Source of the DNA: Anaerolineales bacterium
Lineage (GTDB): Bacteria; Chloroflexota; Anaerolineae; Anaerolineales; UBA4823
Length of the DNA stretch: 33,638 nucleotides
Direction: 5' to 3'
NCBI GenBank assembly: GCA_016935755.1
Contig: JAFGQI010000010.1
Span: forward strand, 1 to 33,638
Positions 16,541 to 25,392 of the stretch are shown here, piece by piece. A program made the translations under genes and the position numbers. Below the pieces are notes generated by a model, which did no database searches, was not told where the DNA came from, and saw only the letters and a program-made list of their open reading frames with translations. Each line of letters starts with the position of its first letter. Positions within the stretch are counted from its first letter, which is position 1.

Positions 16541-17047
16541 TCAGTCGGCAGGGTCTTGCATGATTGGAACAGAGTGGGTGTACACCCCCGGTTCAACTTT
16601 CTGGGGTGTGGGTTTGGCGCCAGGCGGTACCGGTTCGAGCAGCATTTCCTTGGGATAAATCGCGCTGCGCCGGTCATTAAAGGACAGCTCGTAGTTATCA
16701 CCCAGCACAATTGCTTCGGTCGGGCAGGCGTCTTCGCAGTAGCCGCAGAAGATGCAGCGCAGGAAATTGATTTCGTATACTCGCGCATAGCGCTCGCCTG
16801 GCGAGAAGCGCTGCTCATCTGTGTTCTCAGCTGCTTCGACAAAGATGGCATCTGCCGGGCAGGCTGCCGAGCAGAGCGAGCAGCCGATGCACTTCTCCAG
16901 GCCGTTGTCATAGCGCTTGAGCACATGGCGGCCCTTAAAGCGCGCCTTGACGGGTCGTTTTTGCTCCGGATATTGCAGCGTGACCCGCTTGTTGAATAAC
17001 TCTCGCAGGGTGGTGCTGAGTCCGCGGACAATTTCTATCGCAAACAT
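16541..17047 (-). CDS. nuoI: NADH-quinone oxidoreductase subunit I (two [4Fe-4S] clusters)
   Basis: The product is 168 aa. Two ferredoxin motifs are complete: CIGCSLCSAACP (Cys53, 56, 59, 63) and CIFCGYCEDACP (Cys98, 101, 104, 108), with Pro after each fourth Cys. They hold clusters N6a and N6b, which pass electrons from NuoG toward NuoB. The N-terminal amphipathic part (LFNKRVTLQYPEQK) is typical. A Pro-rich tail follows the second cluster. Confidence 0.96.
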   Translation of the reverse strand: MFAIEIVRGLSTTLRELFNKRVTLQYPEQKRPVKARFKGRHVLKRYDNGLEKCIGCSLCSAACPADAIFVEAAENTDEQRFSPGERYARVYEINFLRCIFCGYCEDACPTEAIVLGDNYELSFNDRRSAIYPKEMLLEPVPPGAKPTPQKVEPGVYTHSVPIMQDPAD

Positions 17048-17120
17048 TACTTACCTCCAGGTAGACGACAGGTTGCACAGGCCAAATCGCTAACAATAAA
17101 ACAAAACATCAGCCACCTGA

Positions 17121-18131
17121 TCAAATCCGGAAAACAACGATCAAAATAGCGGTCAGGAATACATTCAGCAAGGCCAGGGGCAGCAGGATCTTCCAGCCGA
17201 AGGCCATCAGGCGGTCGTAGCGAAAACGCGGCAGGGTCGCCCGCACCCAGATGATGCCGAACAGCAGGGCGAACACCTTGATGAACATATAGATTGGTCC
17301 CAGCCAGGGGAGCTGGTCGACCCAGGGGCCGTGATAGCCGCCCAGGAACAAGGCTGCCCCAATCACACTGACCACAATCATCTTGGTGTATTCCGTCAGC
17401 ATAAACAGGGCAAATTTCATGCCTGAGTATTCGGTGTGATAACCGGCGGTCAGTTCCTGCTCAGCCTCGGGCATATCGAAAGGCGAGCGGTTGATCTCTG
17501 CCAACGTAGCGATCAGGAAGATCACGAAGCCGATCGGTTGGTAGATGACAAACCAGCCCATCTCCATTTGCGATTCAACAATCTTTCCCAGGCTCATCGA
17601 TTCGGCCAGCATAATCGGCCCTACCCAGGAGAGTCCCAAAGCCAGTTCGTAGCTGATCATCTGCGCGGTGGAGCGCAGCCCGCCCATGGTGGCGTATTTG
17701 TTATTTGAAGACCAACCTGCCAGGACGATGCCATACACCGAGATCGAGGCGATCGCCGAGATATACAGGATGCCAGTGTCCAGGTTTGCCGCCAGCGAGA
17801 GATCGACTGGCCTGCCAAACATATTCATCGTGCCGCCAAAGGGCACCACTGCCAGAATGATCCAGGCTGGCACAGCGGTGAGGATGGGCGCAAGGATGAA
17901 AATGATCTTATCGGCCTGGGCAGGGATTAACTCTTCTTTGAAGATGAGTTTGAACGCATCTGCCACAGGCTGCAGCAGTCCCACTGGACCCGCCCGGTTC
18001 GGACCGATGCGCACCTGAAAACGCGCCAGGAACTTGCGTTCCATATAAGTCAGATAGGCAAAGCCAGTCAATAGGATAGCAATCAACACGATGGCCTTGA
18101 TCAACGATTCCCAAAAAAACGCAGCGTTCAT
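17121..18131 (-). CDS. nuoH: NADH-quinone oxidoreductase subunit H
   Basis: The product is 336 aa with about eight membrane helices. The cytoplasmic loop YMERKFLARFQVRIGPNRAG and the next PVADAFKLIFKE are signatures of NuoH (ND1), which lines the quinone chamber at the joint between the two arms. The acidic loop EINRSPFDMPEAEQELTAGY carries the conserved Glu/Asp residues of the E-channel. The C-terminus has the RATLPRFRYDRLM motif. Confidence 0.96.
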   Translation of the reverse strand: MNAAFFWESLIKAIVLIAILLTGFAYLTYMERKFLARFQVRIGPNRAGPVGLLQPVADAFKLIFKEELIPAQADKIIFILAPILTAVPAWIILAVVPFGGTMNMFGRPVDLSLAANLDTGILYISAIASISVYGIVLAGWSSNNKYATMGGLRSTAQMISYELALGLSWVGPIMLAESMSLGKIVESQMEMGWFVIYQPIGFVIFLIATLAEINRSPFDMPEAEQELTAGYHTEYSGMKFALFMLTEYTKMIVVSVIGAALFLGGYHGPWVDQLPWLGPIYMFIKVFALLFGIIWVRATLPRFRYDRLMAFGWKILLPLALLNVFLTAILIVVFRI

Positions 18132-18165
18132 ATTTTGTCCTAAATCGCCAATCTACAACTCAAAG

Positions 18166-20745
18166 TTAATTCGCCGGCTTGACTTCAACCGGCGTGGGAC
18201 CATGAATCGGGAAGCCAAAACTGCGCGGCACCAGGATCACCCGCTCAGGCAGCCCTGCATCCAGGCGGACGCGTACCACTGCGCCGCCTTCCTGGTCGGC
18301 AAAGATAATCCGCACCATACTCTGGTCGCGAATCTTCAGGCGACCAGCATCCTCCGCGTTGAGCACTACATAAGGGTCGCCAATGCGCTCGTGTAGCAGC
18401 CCGGTGGGCAGCAGGGTTGTGCCCTGATCGTACAGGCGGGTAATTGGGAAGGCCATCAACCCAAGCTTGGGCAGCTTCAAGGCTGCCGCAGGCGGCGCCG
18501 CGTCAACAGATCTGCCCTGGGCCAGCGGCAGCTGCACACCCAATCCCTGGGTGTTTTCGTAGGTGGCGCCGCCGTAGTAAAGGTCTCCGCGCCCCACAAT
18601 CGGCCACTGTTCCGCAACTTCTGACAGGCTCTGGTAAGACAGCCCGCTGAAAACAGCCACCTCTTGCGCCAGCCGGGCAAATACTGCGGCTGGGCTGGTC
18701 GAGACGAGCTTTTCGGTCAGGTTCATGCGTTCAGCGATCAAGGCCGGGATGGTGTAGTCGGCCTGGGGTCCTTCCAGGGTGGGTTTGAGGGCAGTCAGCA
18801 CCTGAGCGCGGTTCGAGCCGGGGCTGGTTGCCCGCGGCGGCAGGGCTGTGGTTGCCTGCAGCGCCGGGTAGTAGCGCTGGACGCGCCGTTCACCGGAGGT
18901 ATAGCTGCCTTCGCGCTCTATCCAAGATTGAGCCGGCAGCACCACGTCCGCCAACCGGGCGGTCTGGGTCAGGAAGAGGTCTTGTACAACCACAAACTTT
19001 TCCCCGCCAAAAGCAGCCTGGTAAGCCGGATCGTCTCCCGCGGGATCGGCAGCGACAATATAGAGCGCTCCAGCTGCCTGTAGAGCGGCGCCCAGGTCCG
19101 CAGCGGGCTGATAGCCCATCTCCCAGGCACCCTGGTCGTTGGCGCGAGGCCAGACGCCCAACAAGCCGTTATTTGGCCGGCCGTAGTGGTTGGTGATCTG
19201 GAGTAAACGAGCGCAGGACCGCGCCAGGGTGGTGGTTTCAACCAGCCCCATTCCCTCGCTGCCGTACAGGATGATTGCATCGCTAGCAGCTGCAAATGCT
19301 TTGGCAGCTGCGGCCAGGGCAGGCTGGATCGGCGCCAAATCATCGCTTGCGGCCTCGCCCAGCATAACCGCCAGGGATGCTGCGGCGGAACCGAAGGGGT
19401 AGGGGATAGACTGGCTGGCAGCCCGGTCAAGCTTGGTGGGGCGCGGGTTCAAAACAATCAGGGTCGCGCCTCGTTGGACGGCCTGCTTCACCCTCAGCCG
19501 CCAGATGGGGGCTTCTTCTTCCAGGTCGCAGGCCACCACCAGGATCAGGCTTCCTTTCCCCAGGTCGCCCAGGTTGGTGCCGGGCGAAAAACCGAGCTGA
19601 CAGGTGAATTCGCCGCCGCCCATATCGCTGTACAGTCTGGTCTGCCCTTTCAAAGCATGGCTGAACTGGCGCAGATTGAACAGGTCTTCATTGGAGAGCC
19701 TTCCACCTGCCAGAGTCAGCAGGCTATCGCCAGCCTGGCCAAAGCGTTCGGCCACCAGGCTTAATGCCTCTTCCCAGGTGGCGGGTAGCAGGTCGCCATC
19801 CCGGCGAACCAGCGGTTGGGTCAGGCGCTGGTCGCCTTGCGCCGCGTAGTGGTAGCCAAATCGCCCTTTGTCGCAAATCCAGATCTCGTTAACTGCCTCG
19901 TTCTGGCGCGGCATGGCCCGCTTGACTACCCACTTACCGCCCGAGACTGCCTCGCGGCGCACGTTGAAGGTGAGATTGCATCCTACCGGGCATTGATTGC
20001 AGATCGAAGCAGCGGCGCGCAGCTCCCAGGGGCGAGAGCGAAAGCGGAAGTCCGCTGTGGTCAAAGCCCCGACCGGGCAAATATCAGTTGTGTTGCCCGA
20101 CCAGTAGGAGTCGAAACCGGGCTCTGAATATGTCACAATCTCCAGGGCGCGCCCGCGTTGAAAGAATCCGATCACCGGGTCATCCACAATTTCACTCTGG
20201 AAGCGCACGCAGCGCCCGCATTGGATGCAGCGCTCGCGATCCAGGAAGATCAACCCGCCCAGCGGTATATGCTTGGCAAAGTGAATTTTGTCCTCGTAGA
20301 GGTAGCGGCTCTGATCAGGGCCATAGCTCATGGTCAGATTTTGCAGCGGGCATTCCCCACCTTTATCGCAGACCGGACAGTCCAGTGGGTGAGAGGTGAG
20401 CAGGAATTCCAGGATATCTTTGCGGCCAGCTTTAGCCTTGTCGCTGGCGCCCAGCACGACCATGCCGGCTGAAACTGGCGTGGTGCAGGCAGTTTCCAGT
20501 TTGGGGTTGAATTGGATCCTGGGGGTACCATCGGCTTCCAGCACCGGCTGCCCCGTGGCCCGGTCGATGACGGGACGACCGATTTCCACCAGGCACATCC
20601 GGCACATGCCTACCGGGTCCATCTTGGGATGGTAGCAGAAAACCGGGATATCTATGCCTGCCTTCTTGGCCGCGTTGACCACCAGCGTGCCTTCCGGCAC
20701 CTCTACCTCGATACCATCAATCGTCAGTGTTACCAGTTTTGCCAT
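18166..20745 (-). CDS. nuoG: NADH-quinone oxidoreductase subunit G
   Basis: The product is 859 aa. The N-terminus binds a [2Fe-2S] cluster (Cys37, 48, 51, 87), then N5 (His119, Cys123, 126, 132), N4 (Cys173, 176, 179, 223) and an extra cluster of N7 type (Cys249, 252, 256, 291), all ligands present. The remaining 560 residues are a molybdopterin-oxidoreductase-like domain, which in complex I carries no cofactor but stabilises the peripheral arm. N7 occurs only in part of the bacteria (for example E. coli and Thermus) and is off the main electron path. Spacing to nuoF is 14 bases. Confidence 0.96.
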   Translation of the reverse strand: MAKLVTLTIDGIEVEVPEGTLVVNAAKKAGIDIPVFCYHPKMDPVGMCRMCLVEIGRPVIDRATGQPVLEADGTPRIQFNPKLETACTTPVSAGMVVLGASDKAKAGRKDILEFLLTSHPLDCPVCDKGGECPLQNLTMSYGPDQSRYLYEDKIHFAKHIPLGGLIFLDRERCIQCGRCVRFQSEIVDDPVIGFFQRGRALEIVTYSEPGFDSYWSGNTTDICPVGALTTADFRFRSRPWELRAAASICNQCPVGCNLTFNVRREAVSGGKWVVKRAMPRQNEAVNEIWICDKGRFGYHYAAQGDQRLTQPLVRRDGDLLPATWEEALSLVAERFGQAGDSLLTLAGGRLSNEDLFNLRQFSHALKGQTRLYSDMGGGEFTCQLGFSPGTNLGDLGKGSLILVVACDLEEEAPIWRLRVKQAVQRGATLIVLNPRPTKLDRAASQSIPYPFGSAAASLAVMLGEAASDDLAPIQPALAAAAKAFAAASDAIILYGSEGMGLVETTTLARSCARLLQITNHYGRPNNGLLGVWPRANDQGAWEMGYQPAADLGAALQAAGALYIVAADPAGDDPAYQAAFGGEKFVVVQDLFLTQTARLADVVLPAQSWIEREGSYTSGERRVQRYYPALQATTALPPRATSPGSNRAQVLTALKPTLEGPQADYTIPALIAERMNLTEKLVSTSPAAVFARLAQEVAVFSGLSYQSLSEVAEQWPIVGRGDLYYGGATYENTQGLGVQLPLAQGRSVDAAPPAAALKLPKLGLMAFPITRLYDQGTTLLPTGLLHERIGDPYVVLNAEDAGRLKIRDQSMVRIIFADQEGGAVVRVRLDAGLPERVILVPRSFGFPIHGPTPVEVKPAN

Positions 20746-20759
20746 GTGCTACTCCGTTA

Positions 20760-22052
20760 TCACCTGGCGTCTTGCGCGCCGCGGCCGACTGCAACATCGA
20801 AATCGTCTTTGAAGCGCTCAATACCGGAAAGGACAGCCTCGATGGCGAACTCGCCCAGGGCGCACAGGCACTTGCCCTTCATCTGGCTGGCTACAGTGTA
20901 AAGCAGATCAACATCTGCCGGCTTCGCAGTTCCTTGCGCTATACGTTCGGTCAGGTGCAGCATCCAGAAATTGCCCTCCCGGCAGGGGGTGCATTTGCCG
21001 CACGACTCGTGTTTGAAGAAATGGATGGTCTTGTTGATCAACCAGGGGATGCTGACTGTGTCATCGATGATGATCACCGAAGCCGAGCCAAGCTGCGCAC
21101 CCAATGCGGGCACGCTTTCGTAATCCATCGGCGTGTCCAGGGCTTTATCGTCCGCCACAATGAGCGCTGAACTGGCTCCAGCAGCCATAATAGCCTTGAT
21201 TGGCCGCCCGTCAATGATCCCGCCGCCATGTTCGTAGATCAGCTGGCGGAAAGTGGTTCCCAGGGGCAGTTCGTAGTTGCCTGGTTTTACCACCCGCCCG
21301 GAGAGGCTGAACACCTTGACGCCTGGGCTTTTCTCAGTGCCGAAGCTGCGATACCATTCGGCGCCGTTCATGATGATCATGGGCAGGTTGGTTAATGTCT
21401 CTACGTTGTTCACCACCGTCGGTTTGCCATACAGGCCGAAGGAGGGCGGAAAAGGCGGCCGCAGGCGCGGCTGGCCCAACTTGCCCTCCAGCGATTCGAG
21501 CATGGCGGTCTCTTCCCCGCAGATATAGGCGCCTGCTCCCAGGTGGGTGAAGATGCGCAGTGAGTAATCGCTGCCGAAAATATGATCGCCCAGCAGGCCA
21601 GCTGCCTGCATGGCTGCAATATGCTGATCCAGGCTGGCGGCGACTTGCCAGAATTCGCCCCGCAGGTACACATAAGCCTCCCGCGCCTGGATGGCATAGG
21701 CGCATAGCGCCACGCCTTCCAGGAACTGGTAGGGGTTGCTTTCCATGATCTCCCGGTCTTTGAACGTGCCAGGCTCGGACTCGTCCGCGTTGGCGACTAC
21801 ATAATGTGGCCAATTCTTGTTGTCAATGAAGGTCCACTTCACCCCGGTCGGGAAGCCTGCTCCGCCGCGGCCGCGCAAGCCAGAGGCCTTGACCACTTCG
21901 GTCACCTCGCCAGGCTGCATGGACTGGATCGCTTTGCGGAGCGCCTCGAAGCCGCCGTGCTGGCGGTAAACATCCAGGCTGTCCAGGTCTGGGATATCTC
22001 GGTGACGGAGCAGTAAATGGCGAAATTCTGTTTCGCTGGGTTGTTCTGTCAT
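20760..22052 (-). CDS. nuoF: NADH-quinone oxidoreductase subunit F (NADH- and FMN-binding)
   Basis: The product is 430 aa. The FMN/NADH glycine loop GLRGRGGAGFPTGVKW spans 58-73. GAYICGEETAMLESLEG and the NNVETLTNL stretch follow. The N3 [4Fe-4S] ligands are in ESCGKCTPCREG (Cys351, 354, 357) plus Cys397 in CLCALG. It oxidises NADH and hands electrons to the Fe-S chain. It sits 4 bases after nuoE, its partner in the NADH-dehydrogenase module. Confidence 0.97.
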   Translation of the reverse strand: MTEQPSETEFRHLLLRHRDIPDLDSLDVYRQHGGFEALRKAIQSMQPGEVTEVVKASGLRGRGGAGFPTGVKWTFIDNKNWPHYVVANADESEPGTFKDREIMESNPYQFLEGVALCAYAIQAREAYVYLRGEFWQVAASLDQHIAAMQAAGLLGDHIFGSDYSLRIFTHLGAGAYICGEETAMLESLEGKLGQPRLRPPFPPSFGLYGKPTVVNNVETLTNLPMIIMNGAEWYRSFGTEKSPGVKVFSLSGRVVKPGNYELPLGTTFRQLIYEHGGGIIDGRPIKAIMAAGASSALIVADDKALDTPMDYESVPALGAQLGSASVIIIDDTVSIPWLINKTIHFFKHESCGKCTPCREGNFWMLHLTERIAQGTAKPADVDLLYTVASQMKGKCLCALGEFAIEAVLSGIERFKDDFDVAVGRGAQDAR

Positions 22053-22056
22053 AACC

Positions 22057-22599
22057 CTATTCCCTCCCGCGTGAACCGCTGACTCTCGCTCGGGCGGCGT
22101 CTGCCCGCAGCTGCTCGATCAATTCCAGGGCTTTCTCCACCGTCTGGTTCTCGCGATATTCCAGCCCAGCGCCAGATTGCACCTGGAACATGGGCGCCTT
22201 ATCGCAGGCAGCCAGGCACATCACCGCCTCTACGGTGATCAGGCCATCTGAGGTCGTCTCTCCAGGTTTGATGCCCAGTCGGGCGCACAGCTCTTGCAGA
22301 AATACATCGGCGCCGCGCAGCGCGCAGGACAGGTCGGTGCACACCTGGATGCGATAGCGCCCGCCGGGTTGGTCGTAGTACAGGCTGTAAAAACCAACCA
22401 CCGAAGCGACCTCGGTAGCCGATATGCCCAGGATTTCGGCGATTTCGGCCATATCTTTGCGGTCCACATACATCCGCTCGCGCTGCGCCAGATAGATCAA
22501 GGGCATCACTGCTGATCTGCGCTGGTCAGGCGGATACTTGTCCAGGATGGCCTGGATTTCTTGTGCGAATTTTTCAGCTAGCATATTATCTGTCCACAT
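22057..22599 (-). CDS. nuoE: NADH-quinone oxidoreductase subunit E ([2Fe-2S] N1a)
   Basis: The product is 180 aa from ATG 22599, which overlaps the end of nuoD by 14 bases; ATG 22584, directly after the nuoD stop, would give 175 aa and starts closer to the usual family N-terminus (MLAEKF). A thioredoxin-fold [2Fe-2S] site has Cys87-x4-Cys92 (CTDLSC) and Cys128-x3-Cys132 (CLAAC). It forms the NADH module with NuoF and NuoG. Either start is possible. Confidence 0.93.
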   Translation of the reverse strand: MWTDNMLAEKFAQEIQAILDKYPPDQRRSAVMPLIYLAQRERMYVDRKDMAEIAEILGISATEVASVVGFYSLYYDQPGGRYRIQVCTDLSCALRGADVFLQELCARLGIKPGETTSDGLITVEAVMCLAACDKAPMFQVQSGAGLEYRENQTVEKALELIEQLRADAARARVSGSRGRE

Positions 22600-23830
22600 C
22601 TCCCAGCACGATATCCACTGTACCGATCAGCGCCACCAGGTCGGCAACCAGGTGGCCCCTGGCCAGGTAGGGTAGGATTTGCATATTGGTGAAGGATGGC
22701 GTACGGAAGTGCACCCGGTAAGGCTTGGGGCCGCCATTGCTCTCCAGGAATACCCCCAGTTCGCCGCGCGGCGACTCGACGCCCTGGTAAACCGAGCCTA
22801 CGGGCGGGGTAAAGCCCTCCGTCCACAGCTTGAAGTGATGAATTAGGGCTTCCATGCTCACGCCGATCTCGGAGCGAGGCGGCGGGACGTATTTGCGGTT
22901 GTTGCTTCGCACCGGGCCAAGCGGCAGTTTATTCAGCGCTTGCTCGACGATGCGCAGCGATTGGCGCATCTCCTCGACGCGCACCAGATAGCGGGCGTAG
23001 GTATCGGCCTCGGGGCGGGTCGGCACGATGAAATCGTACTGCTCATAACCCGAATAAGGCTGCACCTTGCGCAGGTCATGCGCGATGCCCGAGGCACGCA
23101 GAAGCGGACCGGTGACGCCATAATCGAGGGCTACCTCGACCGGCAGGATGCCCAGCCCTTTGATGCGATCCATAAAGATGGGGTTCTTGGTCAGCAGCTT
23201 TTCGTATTCATCCACCCGCGCCGGGAACATCTTGATAAAATCGCGCACTGCGCCTTCGAACTCAACGGGTACATCTCGCCACAGCCCGCCTGGGCGAATG
23301 AAGGTGGTCATCATGCGCTGCCCGCTGCACAGTTCCAGGATATCCAGGATGTACTCGCGCTCGCGGAAGCAGTACAGGAACACCGACATGGCAGCCAGAT
23401 CCAGGGCATGCGTCCCCAGCCAGACCAGGTGCGAAGAAATGCGCTGCAGTTCTGCCAGGATGACCCGGATCGCCTGAGCGCGAGGGGGCACATCCAGGTC
23501 GCAGAGCTTTTCAATCGACAGGCAGTAAGCCAGGTTATTTCCCACGTTATTCAGATAATCCAGCCGGTCGGTCATCACCTCGGCTTTTACGTAGGTCTTG
23601 GCTTCCATATTTTTTTCAATACCCGTATGCAGGAAGCCCACATCCGGAACGCAGTTCACCACCGTTTCGCCGTCCAGTTCCAGCAGCAGGCGCAGCACAC
23701 CATGTGTGCTGGGGTGCTGTGGTCCCATGTTCAGCAGCACTGTCTCGCCCTGGATCGCCCGGTCACTGACCAGGTGCCTGATTTCTTCAATAGAGACAGG
23801 AGTAAGTGTAAAGTCGGTTTCAGTAGACAT
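22586..23830 (-). CDS. nuoD: NADH-quinone oxidoreductase subunit D (49 kDa)
   Basis: The product is 414 aa. The quinone-site motif GPQHPSTHGVLRLLLELDGE near the N-terminus contains the conserved His that contacts the quinone head-group. VPDVGFLHTGIEKNME and KPYRVHFRTPSFTN near the C-terminus are further signatures; the family descends from hydrogenase large subunits but lacks the NiFe cysteines. It forms the quinone pocket with NuoB. It is separate from NuoC, not fused as in E. coli. A 100-base gap without visible features separates it from nuoC. Confidence 0.96.
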   Translation of the reverse strand: MSTETDFTLTPVSIEEIRHLVSDRAIQGETVLLNMGPQHPSTHGVLRLLLELDGETVVNCVPDVGFLHTGIEKNMEAKTYVKAEVMTDRLDYLNNVGNNLAYCLSIEKLCDLDVPPRAQAIRVILAELQRISSHLVWLGTHALDLAAMSVFLYCFREREYILDILELCSGQRMMTTFIRPGGLWRDVPVEFEGAVRDFIKMFPARVDEYEKLLTKNPIFMDRIKGLGILPVEVALDYGVTGPLLRASGIAHDLRKVQPYSGYEQYDFIVPTRPEADTYARYLVRVEEMRQSLRIVEQALNKLPLGPVRSNNRKYVPPPRSEIGVSMEALIHHFKLWTEGFTPPVGSVYQGVESPRGELGVFLESNGGPKPYRVHFRTPSFTNMQILPYLARGHLVADLVALIGTVDIVLGDVDR

Positions 23831-23930
23831 ACTTTCGCTCTCACCTTGCAGGATAACGATATTAAATTTCGTCCTGGGTATGGATTGGGCAGGTTTGCAT
23901 CAACCCTGACCAGCCATACAGTCCGCTGCG

Positions 23931-24443
23931 CTACTCTTCTGCAAAGGGTTTGCGCAGGTTGATCTCTTCGAAGTTGAAGGTGAACTGAACTTCCTCGTAG
24001 CCCAACGGATAATCCTTGCGTTGAGGGTGGCCTTCCCAGTCATAGGGCATAACAATCCTGCGCAGGTCTGGATGACCCTCAAAATGGATGCCAAACATAT
24101 CCCACAGTTCGCGCTCGAACCAATTGGCATTGGCATATACCTTGACGAGGCTGGGCATGGTGGGGGCGTTGCCGTTCAGCGGGACGCGCGCCCCAACGAT
24201 CAGGTTATGGCGCAGCGAGCGGAAGCGATAGACGATGTGGAAACGCGGCTCCAACTCGGGCCAGTAATCCACGGCAGTCTCCTCGGTTAACATTTCAAAA
24301 CCGTATTCGTCGCGCAAAGCCTGAGCGGCTGCGACAATATTCTCCGGCGACAGAATCAGGCTGGCATCCCCACGGAACTCGTATACTTCACACCCGAAAC
24401 GTTCTTGTAAGGCCTGGATGATGGTTTGGATTTGCTCATTCAT
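23931..24443 (-). CDS. nuoC: NADH-quinone oxidoreductase subunit C (30 kDa)
   Basis: The product is 170 aa. The family motif ERELWDMFGIHFEGHPDLRR and then YDWEGHPQRKDYPLGYE lie in the C-terminal half. It is a peripheral-arm scaffold subunit between NuoD and NuoI and carries no cofactor. The gene is 4 bases downstream of nuoB. Confidence 0.95.
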   Translation of the reverse strand: MNEQIQTIIQALQERFGCEVYEFRGDASLILSPENIVAAAQALRDEYGFEMLTEETAVDYWPELEPRFHIVYRFRSLRHNLIVGARVPLNGNAPTMPSLVKVYANANWFERELWDMFGIHFEGHPDLRRIVMPYDWEGHPQRKDYPLGYEEVQFTFNFEEINLRKPFAEE

Positions 24444-24447
24444 GCGC

Positions 24448-24930
24448 TTATTTCCAGTCTGCCAGACGTTCCTGCTTTACTTTTTCGAACAAAGTGACTA
24501 CTCCATGGATCAGCGCTTCGGGGCGCGGCGGGCAGCCGGCCACATACACATCTACGGGAACAACTTCATCCACTCCCTGAACAATGGCGTAATTATTAAA
24601 AACACCACCGCATGAGGCGCAGTCGCCCATCGAGATGACCCACTTAGGGTCTGGCATCTGATCGTACAGGCGGCGAAGCACGGGCGCCATCTTGCGCGTC
24701 ACCCGGCCAGCGACAATCATCAGGTCCGATTGGCGCGGGCTGGCGCGCATCAGTTCCATGCCGAAGCGGCTCATATCATAGTGAGCAGCCTGAGCTGCCA
24801 TCATCTCGATTGCACAGCAGGCCAGCCCGAAAAGCATGGGCCACATGGCGTTGGTGCGAGACCAATTGACGACTTGTTCCAGCGAGGTGGTCACCACCCC
24901 CATGTTGCCAAGTTTTTGCTCTATTCCCAT
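24448..24930 (-). CDS. nuoB: NADH-quinone oxidoreductase subunit B (cluster N2)
   Basis: The product is 160 aa from ATG 24930, chosen because AAAGGAG lies 8 bases upstream; the frame could open at GTG 24951, which has no ribosome site. Ligands of the terminal [4Fe-4S] cluster N2 are the adjacent Cys38-Cys39 (LACCAIEM), Cys104 (MGDCASCGG) and Cys133 ([10 protein letters not shown]). N2 donates electrons to quinone. The start overlaps the last 10 bases of nuoA, so the two are translationally coupled. Confidence 0.96.
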   Translation of the reverse strand: MGIEQKLGNMGVVTTSLEQVVNWSRTNAMWPMLFGLACCAIEMMAAQAAHYDMSRFGMELMRASPRQSDLMIVAGRVTRKMAPVLRRLYDQMPDPKWVISMGDCASCGGVFNNYAIVQGVDEVVPVDVYVAGCPPRPEALIHGVVTLFEKVKQERLADWK

Positions 24931-25277
24931 TCCAATGCTCCTTTCTTCCACGCGTACACATAACCAACCAATAAAATAACGATGAAGATGAGCATCTCCA
25001 CTAAGCCAAACAGTCCCAACTGGCGGAAGACAACCGCCCAGGGTAATAAGAACACAACTTCGATATCAAACAGAATGAACAGGACCGCAACCAGGTAGAA
25101 ACGAACTGGCATCCGGCGAGCGCCTGGGCCGATGGGCCGCATGCCCGACTCGTAAGGCATACCCTTACGCTTGGATGGGCGGCGTGGGCCGAACAGGTGA
25201 CCAATTAAAACAACGAGTCCTGCCAATCCAGTGGCCAGGACTGTCAATACGACGATAGGAATGAAGTCTATCAGCAT
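24921..25277 (-). CDS. nuoA: NADH-quinone oxidoreductase subunit A
   Basis: The product is 118 aa with three membrane helices. The loop [20 protein letters not shown] contains the Glu-Ser-Gly signature of NuoA (ND3), and the [13 protein letters not shown] helix has the conserved Asp/Glu pair near the quinone tunnel. It is the first gene of the 14-gene operon and lies 115 bases downstream of rpoD. Confidence 0.95.
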   Translation of the reverse strand: MLIDFIPIVVLTVLATGLAGLVVLIGHLFGPRRPSKRKGMPYESGMRPIGPGARRMPVRFYLVAVLFILFDIEVVFLLPWAVVFRQLGLFGLVEMLIFIVILLVGYVYAWKKGALEWE

Positions 25278-25392
25278 GAGGGCCTCTTTTATTGTCTCCT
25301 ATGCAATCGCGATATGTGCTTAGAACTTTCATAGTTTATCACAGCAAAACGAGTTTTGCCAGATACTGGATGTGTTAAAATTCACAAGGATT
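25278..25392 (-). promoter_or_regulatory. Spacer between rpoD and nuoA, possible nuo promoter
   Basis: The inverted repeat GCAAAAC-GA-GTTTTGC (25344-25359) is directly followed on the minus strand by TGTGATAAACT, an extended -10-like box (TGT-GATAAA, 25343-25335) without a good -35. No T-tract follows the repeat, so I see no real terminator for rpoD. Read-through from rpoD into nuo, a weak internal promoter, or a regulator site at the repeat are all open. Confidence 0.3.

Noticed and set aside
16531..17031. A second frame of 166 codons overlapping nuoI on the same strand
   Set aside because: The frame at 16541-17047 carries both ferredoxin motifs; this one is a frame-shifted shadow.
24931..24951. 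GTG 24951 as nuoB start, and likewise GTG 15988 for nuoK, TTG 4046 for coaBC and TTG 1814 for arfB
   Set aside because: Internal ATG codons have better ribosome sites, fit the family lengths or form an ATGA overlap with the upstream stop.
25344..25359. Inverted repeat after rpoD as an intrinsic terminator
   Set aside because: It has no T-tract on the minus strand and a very small loop; kept only as a possible regulatory site.
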